From Streptomyces sp. NRRL B-24484 (GTDB lineage: Bacteria > Actinomycetota > Actinomycetes > Streptomycetales > Streptomycetaceae): 64,000 bases of DNA. Positions 8,451 to 17,085 of the stretch are shown here, piece by piece. The notes beneath the pieces were generated by a model. It was given only the letters and a program-made list of their open reading frames with translations. It was not told the origin of the DNA and searched no databases. Position 1 is the stretch's first letter. Each line of letters begins with the position of its first letter. The stretch covers positions 1-64,000 of the forward strand of contig NZ_JOAI01000010.1 in assembly GCF_000717715.1 (NCBI RefSeq), given 5' to 3'. Made by a program: the position numbers and the translations under genes.

Positions 8451-9470
8451 CTAGAAGTCGTCGTCGAAGGCGACCGAGCCCTCGACGGCGACCTGGTAGG
8501 CGGAGACCCGGCGCTCGAAGAAGTTGGTCAGCTCCTGGACGTTCTGCAGCTCCATGAAACCGAACGGGTTGGTGGAGCCGTAGCGGATCGGCAGGCCGAG
8601 GCGGGCCAGGCGCTGGTCGGCGACGGCCTCCAGGTACTGGCGCATCGACTCGGTGTTCATGCCGGGCAGGCCGTCGCCGCAGAGGTCCTGGGCGAACTGG
8701 AGCTCGGCCTCGACGGCCTCCTCCAGCATCTCGGTGACCTGCTTGGCCATCTCGTCGTCGAAGAGGTCCGGCTCCTCCTCGCGGACGGTGTCCACGACGG
8801 AGAACGCGAAGTCCATGTGCATGGACTCGTCGCGGAACACCCAGTTGGTGCCGGTGGCCAGGCCGTGCAGCAGGCCGCGGCTGCGGAACCAGTACACGTA
8901 CGCGAAGGCGCCGTAGAAGAACAGGCCCTCGACGCAGGCCGCGAAGCAGATCAGGTTCAGGAGGAACGCGCGGCGGTCCTCCTTGGTCTGCAGCGAGTCG
9001 ATGTGGTCGACCGCGTTCATGTACTTGAAGCAGAACTGCGCCTTCTGGTGGATGGAGGGGATGTTCTCCACCGCCGCGAAGGCCGCTGCGCGGTCGTCCG
9101 GGTCGGGCAGGTAGGTGTCGAGCAGCGTCAGGTAGAACTGGACGTGCACGGCCTCCTCGAACAGCTGCCGGGACAGGTAGAGCCGGGCCTCGGGGGAGTT
9201 GATGTGCTTGTAGAGGCTCAGCACCACGTTGTTGGCGACGATCGAGTCACCGGTGGCGAAGAAGGCGACCAGCCGGCCGATCATGTGCCGCTCGCCCTCG
9301 CTCAGCTTGGCGAGGTCGGCGACGTCGGAGTGCAGGTCCACCTCCTCCACCGTCCAGGTGTTCTTGATGGCGTCGCGGTACCGGTCGTAGAACGACGGGT
9401 AGCGCATCGGGCGCAGCGTCAGCTCGAAGCCCGGGTCGAGCAGCATCTTCTGGCGGTCGTCGGTGCTCAC
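8451..9470 (-). CDS. nrdB: class I ribonucleoside-diphosphate reductase, beta (radical) subunit
   Basis: Small subunit that houses the di-iron centre and tyrosyl radical needed for NDP reduction. Ligand motifs: EEAVHVQFY (E106, H109, radical Tyr113, same spacing as E. coli E115/H118/Y122), CVEGLFFYGAF and FRDESMHMDF. 339 residues, the normal size. The GTG start overlaps the nrdA stop (GTGA), so nrdA-nrdB form one translationally coupled operon read leftwards. The C-terminal SVAFDDDF tail fits the peptide that docks into NrdA. Confidence 0.94.
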   Translation of the reverse strand: MSTDDRQKMLLDPGFELTLRPMRYPSFYDRYRDAIKNTWTVEEVDLHSDVADLAKLSEGERHMIGRLVAFFATGDSIVANNVVLSLYKHINSPEARLYLSRQLFEEAVHVQFYLTLLDTYLPDPDDRAAAFAAVENIPSIHQKAQFCFKYMNAVDHIDSLQTKEDRRAFLLNLICFAACVEGLFFYGAFAYVYWFRSRGLLHGLATGTNWVFRDESMHMDFAFSVVDTVREEEPDLFDDEMAKQVTEMLEEAVEAELQFAQDLCGDGLPGMNTESMRQYLEAVADQRLARLGLPIRYGSTNPFGFMELQNVQELTNFFERRVSAYQVAVEGSVAFDDDF

Positions 9471-11875
9471 TGGCAGGCCTCGCAGGACTCGGGGTTCTCC
9501 AGGGAGCAGGCGATGGCGTCCTGCTCGGCCTGGCTCATGGTCGGCGCGGGCACCGGGACGGCGGCGCGGGCGCCCGTGGCGGCCTGCGCGATCCGGGTGG
9601 CCGGGCGCGACCGCAGGTAGTAGGTGGTCTTCAGACCGACCTTCCAGGCGTACGCGTACATCGAGCTGAGCTTGCCGATGGTCGGCGCCGCCATGAAGAG
9701 GTTCAGCGACTGGCTCTGGTCGATGTACGGCATGCGCGCGGCAGCCAGGTCGATCAGCGCGCGCTGGGGCAGCTCCCAGGCCGTGCGGTACAGCGAACGG
9801 ACCTCGGCGGGCAGCCAGTTGAGGTCCTGCACCGAGCCGTTGGTCTCGCGCAGCGCGTCCCGGGTCTGCTGGTCCCAGACGCCGAGCTCCTTCAGCTCGC
9901 GCACCAGGTACGGGTTGACCTGGAGGAACTCGCCGGAGAGCGTCTCGCGCTTGAACAGGTTGGACACCTGCGGCTCGATGCACTCGTAGACGCCCGCGAT
10001 GGAGGCGATGGTCGCGGTCGGCGCGATCGCCAGCAGCAGCGAGTTGCGCAGGCCGGTCTCCACGATGCGGGCGCGCAGCGCGTCCCAGCGCTCCGTCCAC
10101 TGCGGGGCGGCGGTCGCGAAGTGGTCGATGTGCAGCTCGCCGCGGGCCGCGCGGGTCTCGCCGTACGCCTCGTGGCGGCCGAACTGCTCGGCCAGGTCCG
10201 CGGAGCGCTCGTAGGCGGTGAGCATGATGCGCTCGGAGATCAGGGTGGAGAGGGTCTGCGCCTCGGCGGAGTCGAAGCCGATCCGCAGCTGGAAGAAGAC
10301 GTCCTGCAGGCCCATCACGCCGAGGCCGACCGGCCGCCAGCGGGAGTTGGAGGTGCCGGCCTCGGTGGTCGGGTAGAAGTTGATGTCGATGACCCGGTCC
10401 AGGAAGGTCACCGCGGTGCGGACGGTGGCGTCCAGGCGCTCCCAGTCCATGGCGTTCAGCAGGTCGGCGGCGGTGGCGCCGGCGGCCACGTGGGCGCCCA
10501 GGTTCACCGAGCCGAGGTTGCAGACGGCCGTCTCGGAGTCGTCGGTGACCTCAAGGATCTCCGTGCACAGGTTGGAGGAGTGCACGGTGCGGCCGGGCAG
10601 CGCGGTCTGGTTGGCGGCCCGGTTGGAGGCGTCCTTGAAGGTCATCCAGCCGTTGCCGGTCTGCGCCAGGGTGCGCATCATCCGGGCGTACAGGGTCTGC
10701 GCGGGGATGGTGCGGACGGCCTTGCCGGCCTGCTCGGCCTTGCGGTACGCCTCGTCGAAGTCGGCGCCCCACAGGTCGACCAGCTCGGGCACGTCGGCGG
10801 GGGAGAACAGCGACCAGTCCTCGTTGGCGTTGACCCGGCGCATGAACTCGTCCGGGATCCAGTGCGCCAGGTTGAGGTTGTGGGTGCGCCGGGCCTCCTC
10901 GCCGGTGTTGTCGCGGAGCTCCAGGAACTCCTCGATGTCGGCGTGCCAGGTCTCCAGGTACACGCAGGCGGCACCCTTGCGGCGGCCGCCCTGGTTGACC
11001 GCGGCGACCGAGGAGTCCAGGGTGCGCAGGAACGGCACGATGCCGTTGGACTGGCCGTTGGTGCCGCGGATCAGGCTGCCGCGGGAACGGATGCGCGAGT
11101 AGGACAGGCCGATGCCGCCGGCGTGCTTGGACAGCCGGGCGATCTGCGCGTAGCGGTTGTAGATCGAGTCCAGGTTGTCCAGCGGCGAGTCCAGCAGGTA
11201 GCAGGACGACATCTGCGGGTGCTTGGTGCCGGAGTTGAACAGCGTCGGAGAGGACGTCAGGTACTCCAGACGGCTCATCAGCCGGTACAGCTCGGCCACC
11301 TCGGCCACCGACTGCTCGGTGTCGCCGACGGCGAGGCCGGCCGCCACGCGCAGCAGGAAGTACTGCGGGGTCTCGACCACCTTGCGGGTGATCGGGTGGC
11401 GCAGCAGGTAGCGGGACTGCACGGTGCGCAGGCCGAAGTACTCGAAGCGGTCGTCGCCCTGCAGGTCGACCAGCGCGTCGAAGGCGGCCGCGTGCTTGGC
11501 CACGAAGGCGGCCGTGGTGTCGCCGATCAGGCCCTCGGCGTGGCCGACGGCGATCGAGGCGGCGAAGGAGACCGCACCCTGGGAGACCGCCTCGTCGAGG
11601 ATCTCCAGGGCTAGAAGGCGGGCCGCGAGCTTCGAGTACTGCGGGTCCTCGGCGATCATCGACGCGGCGGCCTCCACGGCCAGCCCGCGGAGCTCGGCGA
11701 AGTCCGAACCGGCGTGGCGGCCGCGCAGCGCGGCGGCGGCGACGTGGCCGGGGTCCACCTGGGGGAGGTCGGTGCTGCGGTCGGTGAGCAGCCGAAGCAG
11801 CGCGGCACCGGGGTCGGGCCGGTCGTTGGCGGCGGATCCCTGGGAGGGCAGGGTGACTGAGGCGGCGACGGTCAA
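9467..11875 (-). CDS. nrdA: class I ribonucleoside-diphosphate reductase, alpha (catalytic) subunit
   Basis: Large subunit, reducing ribonucleoside diphosphates to deoxy forms. Hallmarks: QMSSCYLLDSPLDN (first redox Cys), SSNLCTEILEV (N-x-C-x-E catalytic loop), a TTYYLR tyrosine pair in the radical path, and a C-terminal ESCEACQ thiol shuttle. The N-terminal region could hold an ATP-cone-like domain. Start is TTG 11875, because GGAGAGAG lies just upstream and no in-frame ATG/GTG is near; this gives 802 residues. Expression is probably shut off by adenosylcobalamin through the leader riboswitch, since streptomycetes also have a B12-dependent class II enzyme, and by NrdR. Confidence 0.94.
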   Translation of the reverse strand: MTVAASVTLPSQGSAANDRPDPGAALLRLLTDRSTDLPQVDPGHVAAAALRGRHAGSDFAELRGLAVEAAASMIAEDPQYSKLAARLLALEILDEAVSQGAVSFAASIAVGHAEGLIGDTTAAFVAKHAAAFDALVDLQGDDRFEYFGLRTVQSRYLLRHPITRKVVETPQYFLLRVAAGLAVGDTEQSVAEVAELYRLMSRLEYLTSSPTLFNSGTKHPQMSSCYLLDSPLDNLDSIYNRYAQIARLSKHAGGIGLSYSRIRSRGSLIRGTNGQSNGIVPFLRTLDSSVAAVNQGGRRKGAACVYLETWHADIEEFLELRDNTGEEARRTHNLNLAHWIPDEFMRRVNANEDWSLFSPADVPELVDLWGADFDEAYRKAEQAGKAVRTIPAQTLYARMMRTLAQTGNGWMTFKDASNRAANQTALPGRTVHSSNLCTEILEVTDDSETAVCNLGSVNLGAHVAAGATAADLLNAMDWERLDATVRTAVTFLDRVIDINFYPTTEAGTSNSRWRPVGLGVMGLQDVFFQLRIGFDSAEAQTLSTLISERIMLTAYERSADLAEQFGRHEAYGETRAARGELHIDHFATAAPQWTERWDALRARIVETGLRNSLLLAIAPTATIASIAGVYECIEPQVSNLFKRETLSGEFLQVNPYLVRELKELGVWDQQTRDALRETNGSVQDLNWLPAEVRSLYRTAWELPQRALIDLAAARMPYIDQSQSLNLFMAAPTIGKLSSMYAYAWKVGLKTTYYLRSRPATRIAQAATGARAAVPVPAPTMSQAEQDAIACSLENPESCEACQ

Positions 11876-11915
11876 GGCGCACTCTCTCCTGTGGCGGCAG
11901 CGGACGCTTCGGACA

Positions 11916-11937
11916 CCCCCGGGCCGTGGGCCGGGGG
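11916..11937 (-). terminator. hairpin in the nrdA leader close to the ribosome-binding site
   Basis: Nine-bp G/C stem (11916-11925 with 11929-11937, one bulged base) between the riboswitch and the ribosome site at about 11881-11893. It could be the terminator or sequestering stem of the riboswitch expression platform. Confidence 0.5.
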
Positions 11938-12059
11938 CGCGTCCGGGCATACGCGTGGCAGGGGGCACCGGCACACCCGACCGTGTCGGAGCGCGCGTCG
12001 CCACCCGGCCCACCCGCGAGGCCCGGACGTACAGCTGTGCTTCATGGCATCTGCGGGGA

Positions 12060-12165
12060 AGCCGGTGGCACACCGTCGGCAGGCCCTCGGACTGCGCGGG
12101 CCCGGGCGTTCACGGGCCTGCTCACCGTTGCGGGGCAGTCCCGGACTCGCACCGGGTTCCCCTGC
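12060..12165 (-). ncRNA. cobalamin (adenosylcobalamin) riboswitch in the nrdAB leader
   Basis: Read on the minus strand, the leader contains the conserved blocks GGAACCCGGTGCGAGTCC (12143-12160) and TGCCCCGCAACGGTGA (12122-12137), followed by a B12-box-like GGGCCTGCCGACGG (near 12074-12088). These match the class consensus (GGAA..GGTG..A.TCC, then C..GCCCC.GCAAC.GT). Coenzyme B12 riboswitches upstream of nrdABS are known in S. coelicolor, where B12 turns off the class I reductase. About 190 bases separate it from the nrdA start. Confidence 0.9.
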
Positions 12166-12182
12166 GTCGACAGCGAGAGTGA

Positions 12183-12227
12183 GCATACATGTTGTGGTGT
12201 CTCTCTGATGTGCCCCCATATCTTGTG
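12183..12227 (-). promoter_or_regulatory. tandem NrdR-like boxes in the nrdAB promoter
   Basis: Minus-strand CACAAGATATGGGG (12214-12227) and CACAACATGTATGC (12183-12196) both resemble the NrdR box core CACAATATATAGTG. Their centres are 31 bp apart, the three-helical-turn spacing typical of NrdR sites. The proximal box would overlap a -10 region (TATGCT) feeding the riboswitch leader. Confidence 0.65.
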
Positions 12228-12665
12228 CACGTAGCGTGTCGTGTCCGTGGCTGGCGCGACCGGGCGGGACGGGCCGTGCACACCTCGCGCGCATCGGGCC
12301 CACCCCTCGCCCCCGCGTCGCCCTCACGGAACGGCCACCACTCGGGAGCGGCCGCGGTCGATGGCCTACGATCTCCAGCCATGAGCGACGGGACGGGGGG
12401 ACCGGTTGGTCGGGGGGCCGGCCGGGCGGATCGGCCGAGGGTCAGGGGGCGGCGATGTCCGCGTCCGTGGAGCGGGGTTGCCGGGCGCTGCGGTCGGTGC
12501 CTTCGCGGTGATGCGGGCGGGTTCGGTGGCTGGTGGCCGGCGGCTGGTGGCGTGCGGTGGGTGGCCGGTTGGCTTGCTCGGGACTTGGCGCAAGCTTGGT
12601 GAGGTGGCCTCGCGAGCCCCGGCAGTGCGGCCCGTGCGGCCCGTGCCGGGCGCGTACGGGGCCGG
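12228..12665. other. gene-free stretch upstream of nrdAB
   Basis: About 440 bases with only GC-skewed, low-information sequence after the nrd promoter. I see no credible gene, RNA or repeat. Short open frames on both strands here have no ribosome site or recognisable domain. Confidence 0.5.
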
Positions 12666-13160
12666 TCAGAACGTCAGCGTGTAGACCATGAGGTCGATGC
12701 CGGGGAGCGGGGCCCAGTCCCGCTCGGGGGCGCGGCGGAAGCCGAGACGCTCGTAGATCCGGTGGGCGTCCGTCATGTCGGGGCGGGTGGAGAAGGCCAT
12801 CCCGGCCAGGCCGAGTTCGCGGCTGCGGTCCATTGCGGCCCGGACGAGGGCGGAGCCGACGCCACGGCCCCGGGCGTCCCGGGAGACCGCCAGCATCCGG
12901 ATCTCCCCCTCGTCCGGCTGCGAGATGTCGGCCCAGGCCGTACCGCCGACGGCGAAGGTCACGCAGCCGAGCACATGCTCGTCCCGGGCGTCGACAGCGA
13001 CGAGGAGTTCGGCCTCCTCGCTGCGGCGGCGGGTGTCGCGGAGGAGTCCGGAGTAGGGCCCGCCGGCGAGGCTGTAGCCGTCACCGACGTAGACCTCGAC
13101 CGAGAGCTCACCGGCCGGTTCGAGGTCCTGTTCGCGGGCGTGGCGGATGACGACGTCCAT
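12666..13160 (-). CDS. GNAT-family N-acetyltransferase
   Basis: 164 residues from MDVVIRHAREQDLEP. The acetyl-CoA motif A is clear: IRMLAVSRDARGRGVGSALV (R/Q-x-x-G-x-G/A loop RGRGVG), followed by DRSRELGLAG and the C-terminal AHRIYERLGFRRAPE (motif B). Substrate not predictable. It reads away from the divergent AraC-type gene. Confidence 0.85.
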   Translation of the reverse strand: MDVVIRHAREQDLEPAGELSVEVYVGDGYSLAGGPYSGLLRDTRRRSEEAELLVAVDARDEHVLGCVTFAVGGTAWADISQPDEGEIRMLAVSRDARGRGVGSALVRAAMDRSRELGLAGMAFSTRPDMTDAHRIYERLGFRRAPERDWAPLPGIDLMVYTLTF

Positions 13161-13381
13161 CCGTCCAGTCTGCCGTCCGTGGTGCGGGCCCGGACGGACG
13201 GGGGTCGGTGCAGTCGATCGGGGACGGACGGATCGGCCGGATAGCCGCCGGGGCGGTGCCAGTTGTCGCGGCCGTGCCGGCCGGTGCGGTCGAGATCCCG
13301 GCCGACGGCGGCCCCGATCAGGGCGAAAGCGCCGACGAAGACGGACAGGACGATGGCGTTCTCGAACACGGTGGAAGTCAT
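12959..13381 (-). CDS. possible small membrane protein overlapping the GNAT gene start
   Basis: Frame starting MTSTVFENAIVLSVFVGAF with a GGGAGAG ribosome site. One N-terminal membrane segment is followed by a basic tail (RDLDRTGRHGRDN). The frame runs on 202 bases into the GNAT gene in another frame, which is unusual, so only the first 50 residues look protein-like. It could be a real short protein whose end has been altered, or chance. Confidence 0.3.
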   Translation of the reverse strand: MTSTVFENAIVLSVFVGAFALIGAAVGRDLDRTGRHGRDNWHRPGGYPADPSVPDRLHRPPSVRARTTDGRLDGWTSSSATPANRTSNRPVSSRSRSTSVTATASPAGPTPDSSATPAAAARRPNSSSLSTPGTSMCSAA

Positions 13382-13469
13382 GCCACCACTCTCCCGGCCG
13401 GCCGGGAACGCGACGAGTGGCAGGAATGACCTCTTGCATCGAATTACTGCCAAGGCCCATCCTGGGGTC

Positions 13470-14453
13470 ATGCCGAAGCCCGAAGCCGTGCTCAAGAACG
13501 TGGTCGTCGTCGTGCTGGAGGAGGTCCATCCCTTCGAACTCGGTGTCGCCTGCGAGGTGTTCGGCCTCGACCGTGGCGAGGAGGGTCTGCCCGTCTACGA
13601 GTTCGCCCTCGCCTCGGACCGGCCGGGACCCAAGCGCACCCATGCCGGTTTCAGCATCGACGTCCCGCACGGGCCCGAGCGCCTCGCTGAGGCCGACCTG
13701 GTGGTCCTCACCGCCACCGGCCTGCGCGACGAGTACCCGCCCGCCCTCATCGCGGCCCTCCGCTCCGCCGTCGAGGGCGGCGCCCGGGCCCTCTCCATCT
13801 GCAGCGGCAGCTTCCTGCTCGGCGCCGCCGGACTGCTGGACGGCCGACGCTCCACCACCCACTGGAAGCACGCCGCCGAGATGGCCCGGCGCTTCCCGCT
13901 CACCACCGTCGAACCGGACGTGCTCTACGTCGACGAGGACCCGGTCATCACCTCCGCCGGCACGGCCGCGGGGATCGACGCCTGTCTGCACCTGGTCCGC
14001 AAGGTCCAGGGCGCCGAAGTCGCCCGCGGCATCGCCCGGCGCATGGTCGTCGCCCCGCACCGCGAGGGCGGCCAGGCCCAGTTCGTCAACCGCCCGCTGC
14101 CCGAACCCGGCGTCGAGTCGCTGGCATCCGTCCTCGACTGGATGCGCCACCACCTCGACCAGGAAGCCACCGTCGAGCGGCTCGCCGCCCTCGCACACAT
14201 GTCCCCGCGGACCTTCGCCCGCCGATTCCAGCAGGAGACCGGCACCACCCCGCACCGCTGGCTGACCGGCCAGCGCCTGCTGCTCGCCCAGCGGCTCCTG
14301 GAAGGCACTGCGGAGCCGATCGACACCGTCGCCGCCCGCTGCGGCTTCGGCAACGCCGCCACCCTCCGCCACCACTTCGCCCGGCGCCTCGGTACCACCC
14401 CGCAGGCCTACCGCCGTGCCTTCGCCAGCCCCGAGATCGCGGCCGGGGTGTAG
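13470..14453 (+). CDS. GlxA-family transcriptional regulator (DJ-1/PfpI domain plus AraC DNA-binding domain)
   Basis: 327 residues. N-terminal class I glutamine-amidotransferase-like domain (VVVVVLEEVHPFELGVACEV; nucleophile-elbow-like ALSICSGSFLLGAAG, with Cys in SICSG). The C-terminal AraC/XylS domain has two HTH motifs (RLAALAHMSPRTFARRFQ and DTVAARCGFGNAATLRHHF, with the end signature RLGTTPQAYRRAF). Such proteins are ligand-responsive activators; the ligand is unknown. Transcribed divergently from the small-membrane-protein/GNAT pair. Confidence 0.88.
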   Translation: MPKPEAVLKNVVVVVLEEVHPFELGVACEVFGLDRGEEGLPVYEFALASDRPGPKRTHAGFSIDVPHGPERLAEADLVVLTATGLRDEYPPALIAALRSAVEGGARALSICSGSFLLGAAGLLDGRRSTTHWKHAAEMARRFPLTTVEPDVLYVDEDPVITSAGTAAGIDACLHLVRKVQGAEVARGIARRMVVAPHREGGQAQFVNRPLPEPGVESLASVLDWMRHHLDQEATVERLAALAHMSPRTFARRFQQETGTTPHRWLTGQRLLLAQRLLEGTAEPIDTVAARCGFGNAATLRHHFARRLGTTPQAYRRAFASPEIAAGV

Positions 14454-14679
14454 CCGCGAGGACTGGCGGCCGGGCGGCGGGACGCCCTCGGGGGGGCGGA
14501 TGCGGGGAGGGCGGGGGTGGTCGCGGGTCCGCGGAGGGCAGGCGTGGTGGTGGGGCCGGGGCGGCCGCCGCGGCCCCACCGGATGGGGGAGGTGGCGGGC
14601 GGCGGCCGCCTGCCCGGGCGCCGGGCGGGAACGGCGGCGGGGTGACCGAAGCAGTGCCTGGTGGCGGCGGGTCGGCGCG

Positions 14680-15240
14680 CTACTTGCCGAGGGCGGCGAC
14701 GCCCGCCTGGGCGAACTGCTCGTCGAGGTCGCCGCTCGGGGCACCGGCGACACCGACGGCCGCCACCGGCGCACCCTTGGCCTGCACCGGGGCGCCGCCG
14801 CCCAGGAACAGGGTGCCCGGTATGTCCTTCAGGTTCGGCGTCTGGGCCAGTCGCTTCGCCAGCTCGGAGGTCGGGGCGTTCCAGGAGACCGCGGTGAAGG
14901 CCTTGCGCTCCGCCGATTCGGGCGACTGCGGACCGGCACCGTCACCGCGCAGCGCCACGATCGTGTTGCCGTTGCGGTCCACCACCGCGACCGAGACCTT
15001 GTAACCGCCCTTGCCGGCCGCGTCCATCGCTGCCAGCGCCGCCTTGGCCGCGGCGTCCACGGACAGGTGCGAGGAGGACACCACGTCCTTGCCGCCGACC
15101 TCGGCACGGGCCACCGCGGGAGCACCGGCGGAGCCGGGGGTCTCCGCGCTCGCGGCCACCGCACCGAAGGTGCCCGCGCCCAGGGCGGCCACCGCCACGG
15201 CACCGACCAGCACCCGGGCCCGCATCGACGTCTTCTTCAT
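14680..15240 (-). CDS. hbpS: secreted HbpS/GlcG-family haem-binding protein
   Basis: 186 residues. The ATG follows GAGGAG. Signal peptide MKKTSMRARVLVGAVAVAAL to about residue 37 (ASA cleavage-like). The mature part carries the family features: AAKAALAAMDAAGKGGYKVS, VAVVDRNGNTIVALRGD, a TAVSWNAPTSELA helix and GTLFLGGGAPV. In S. reticuli, HbpS is an extracellular haem/iron sensor that forms octamers and controls the SenS kinase. Here a SenS-SenR-like pair lies divergently next door, which supports this role. Confidence 0.8.
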   Translation of the reverse strand: MKKTSMRARVLVGAVAVAALGAGTFGAVAASAETPGSAGAPAVARAEVGGKDVVSSSHLSVDAAAKAALAAMDAAGKGGYKVSVAVVDRNGNTIVALRGDGAGPQSPESAERKAFTAVSWNAPTSELAKRLAQTPNLKDIPGTLFLGGGAPVQAKGAPVAAVGVAGAPSGDLDEQFAQAGVAALGK

Positions 15241-15744
15241 TCCGACTCCTCGGCGAATCACCGGTCCGGCCCCTGCGGCTCGGACTCACTTCGATCCTCA
15301 GGGCCGCACCCCCTCCACCGCGTCGGCGTTCCGGCTGGCCTCCGAAGGCATGATGGAGGACACCGGGGTCAACCGATCGGCCGATGTGCGGCAGTGGTGG
15401 ACCGGCCAGAATCCGAACCAGGACGCGGTCGGTTCGTGACCGGTCCTCGGGATCGCTTCGGCCGGTCAGTGGTCCGAACAATGGCCGGCCAGTGGTCGGC
15501 CGTCGGTCGGGGAGTGGGACGGGCGACGGACGGTCCGGGTCGTCCACGGCGGTTCAGGATGTTCCGCGCTGGCAGCAGCAGTCGGTCCCGGTCTCCCGGT
15601 CCGGGCACCTCGGCCGTTGCAGCGCGCAGCACGCCGTTCCGGACCGTCCGCACCCCGGCACCACCACGTCCGTACCGATCGATCCACCCCGCCCCGCAGC
15701 ACAGCGGAGCCCGGCAGCACGGCGCGACAGAACAGGAGGCACTC
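15241..15744. promoter_or_regulatory. divergent control region between hbpS and the sensor kinase
   Basis: 504 bases without a gene. It contains a direct repeat, GGCCGGTCAGTGGTCCG (15460-15476) and GGCCGGCCAGTGGTCGG (15483-15499), offset by 23 bp, a candidate binding site for the response regulator. A clear AGGAGG (15734-15739) serves the kinase start. Confidence 0.5.
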
Positions 15745-17085
15745 GTGCGACCGCCGCAGCGCAACGACGCAGACACCGACGAGCGCCGCCTCGCGCTCGT
15801 CCTCGACGCGGCCTTCCTGCTACTCCTTGCCGGGTCGCTCAGCCGCTTCCTCACCCGCCACCCCGACAGTCCGGCCACGCCCTGGGTGATCGGTCTCTCC
15901 GTGGCCCTCGCCGCCGCCCAGCTCACCGGTTCCCGGCTGCTCGCCCCGCCCCGCACGGGCACCCCGGGCACGGTCGATCCCGGCCGTGCGGGCGAGGACA
16001 ACCACGCGGACGGGGACCATCATGCGGGCGAGAACGGCCACGCGGGCGAGAACGGCCACGCGGGCGAGAACGGCGGCGCCAGGTACGCCACCCGCCGCAG
16101 CCGTACCGCAGCGGGAGCCCTCGCCCTGGTGGTCGCCCTCTGGGTGGTCCTCGTCGTCCTGGCGCCCAGCTTCGCCTGGTGCGCCGTCCCGCTCGTCTAC
16201 ACCGCGTTGCGCACCCTGCCCACCAAGGCGGCCCTTCCGCTGGTCACCGCGCTCACCGCACTGGTCACCGTCGGCCAGGCCCGGCTGCCCGGCCAGGCCG
16301 ACGCCACCCTGCTGATCCTGCCGCCCACCGTCGCGGCCCTCGCCACCGCCGTCTTCCTCACCATGCGGAGGCAGACCGCCAGGCAGCGGGCGCTCGTCGA
16401 CGACCTCGTCCGCACCCGCCGCGACCTCGCCTCGACCGAGCGCCGCGAGGGCACCCTCGCCGAACGGGAACGCCTCGCCATGGAGATCCACGACACCCTC
16501 GCCCAGGGCCTCTCCAGCCAGCAGATGCTGCTCCAGGCCGCCGACCGCACCTGGGACACCGACCCGGACACGGCCCGCCGCCACGTCCGCACGGCCGCTG
16601 CCGTCACCGGCCGCAACCTCGCCGAGGCCCGCCGCTTCGTCCACGACCTCGCACCGGCCGAACTGGCCGACGGCGGCGGGCTCGACCACGCCCTGCGGGC
16701 CCTCGCCGACCGCGAGAGCGCCGAGACCGGTCTGCCCGTCCGCTTCCACCTCGACGGCACGCCCGTCCCGCTGCCGACCGCCGCCCAGACAGCCCTGCTG
16801 CGGATAGCGCAGGGCGCCCTCGCCAACGTCCGCGAGCACGCCGACGCCTCCGCCGCCGCCCTCACCCTCTCCTACCTCGGCGACCAGGCCGTCCTCGACA
16901 TAGCCGACAACGGCCGCGGCCTGCCCCCGGACACCTCCGGAGCCGGCGCCTCCCGCGGCCACGGACTGCCCGCGATGCAGGCCAGACTGCGACAGCTCGG
17001 CGGCACCCTCACCGTCGAGAGCACCCCGGGCGAGGGCACCGTGCTCTCCGCCGCCGTTCCCCTGCACACCGGGAGGCCCGGATGA
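15745..17085 (+). CDS. senS: membrane sensor histidine kinase, SenS-like (HisKA_3 family)
   Basis: 446 residues from GTG after AGGAGG. Five or six membrane segments in residues 15-210 (for example LALVLDAAFLLLLAGSLS and GALALVVALWVVLVVLAP), with a Gly/Ala/His-rich loop of three HAGENG repeats (residues 93-110). The dimerisation/phosphoacceptor motif is MEIHDTLAQGLSSQQ (His249), typical of NarL-type HisKA_3 kinases. The ATPase domain has ANVREHADA (N box) and DIADNGRGLP (G1 box). The stop overlaps the regulator's ATG. By analogy with S. reticuli it senses redox/haem state with secreted HbpS. Confidence 0.85.
   Translation: MRPPQRNDADTDERRLALVLDAAFLLLLAGSLSRFLTRHPDSPATPWVIGLSVALAAAQLTGSRLLAPPRTGTPGTVDPGRAGEDNHADGDHHAGENGHAGENGHAGENGGARYATRRSRTAAGALALVVALWVVLVVLAPSFAWCAVPLVYTALRTLPTKAALPLVTALTALVTVGQARLPGQADATLLILPPTVAALATAVFLTMRRQTARQRALVDDLVRTRRDLASTERREGTLAERERLAMEIHDTLAQGLSSQQMLLQAADRTWDTDPDTARRHVRTAAAVTGRNLAEARRFVHDLAPAELADGGGLDHALRALADRESAETGLPVRFHLDGTPVPLPTAAQTALLRIAQGALANVREHADASAAALTLSYLGDQAVLDIADNGRGLPPDTSGAGASRGHGLPAMQARLRQLGGTLTVESTPGEGTVLSAAVPLHTGRPG
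16021..16074 (+). repeat. three tandem 18-bp repeats in the kinase loop
   Basis: Three near-identical copies of an 18-base unit (CAYGCGGGCGAGAACGGC) coding for HAGENG each time; only the first differs, by one silent base. They encode a His/Glu-rich loop that could bind metal or haem-released iron. Confidence 0.85.

Noticed and set aside
10121..11614. 497-codon frame opposite nrdA
   Set aside because: Mirror of nrdA codons (Val/Gly/Gln-rich repeats), no start signal.
15441..15520. DasR box in the TGGTC repeats between hbpS and senS
   Set aside because: Lacks the GACCA half at the right distance; the repeats are direct, not palindromic.
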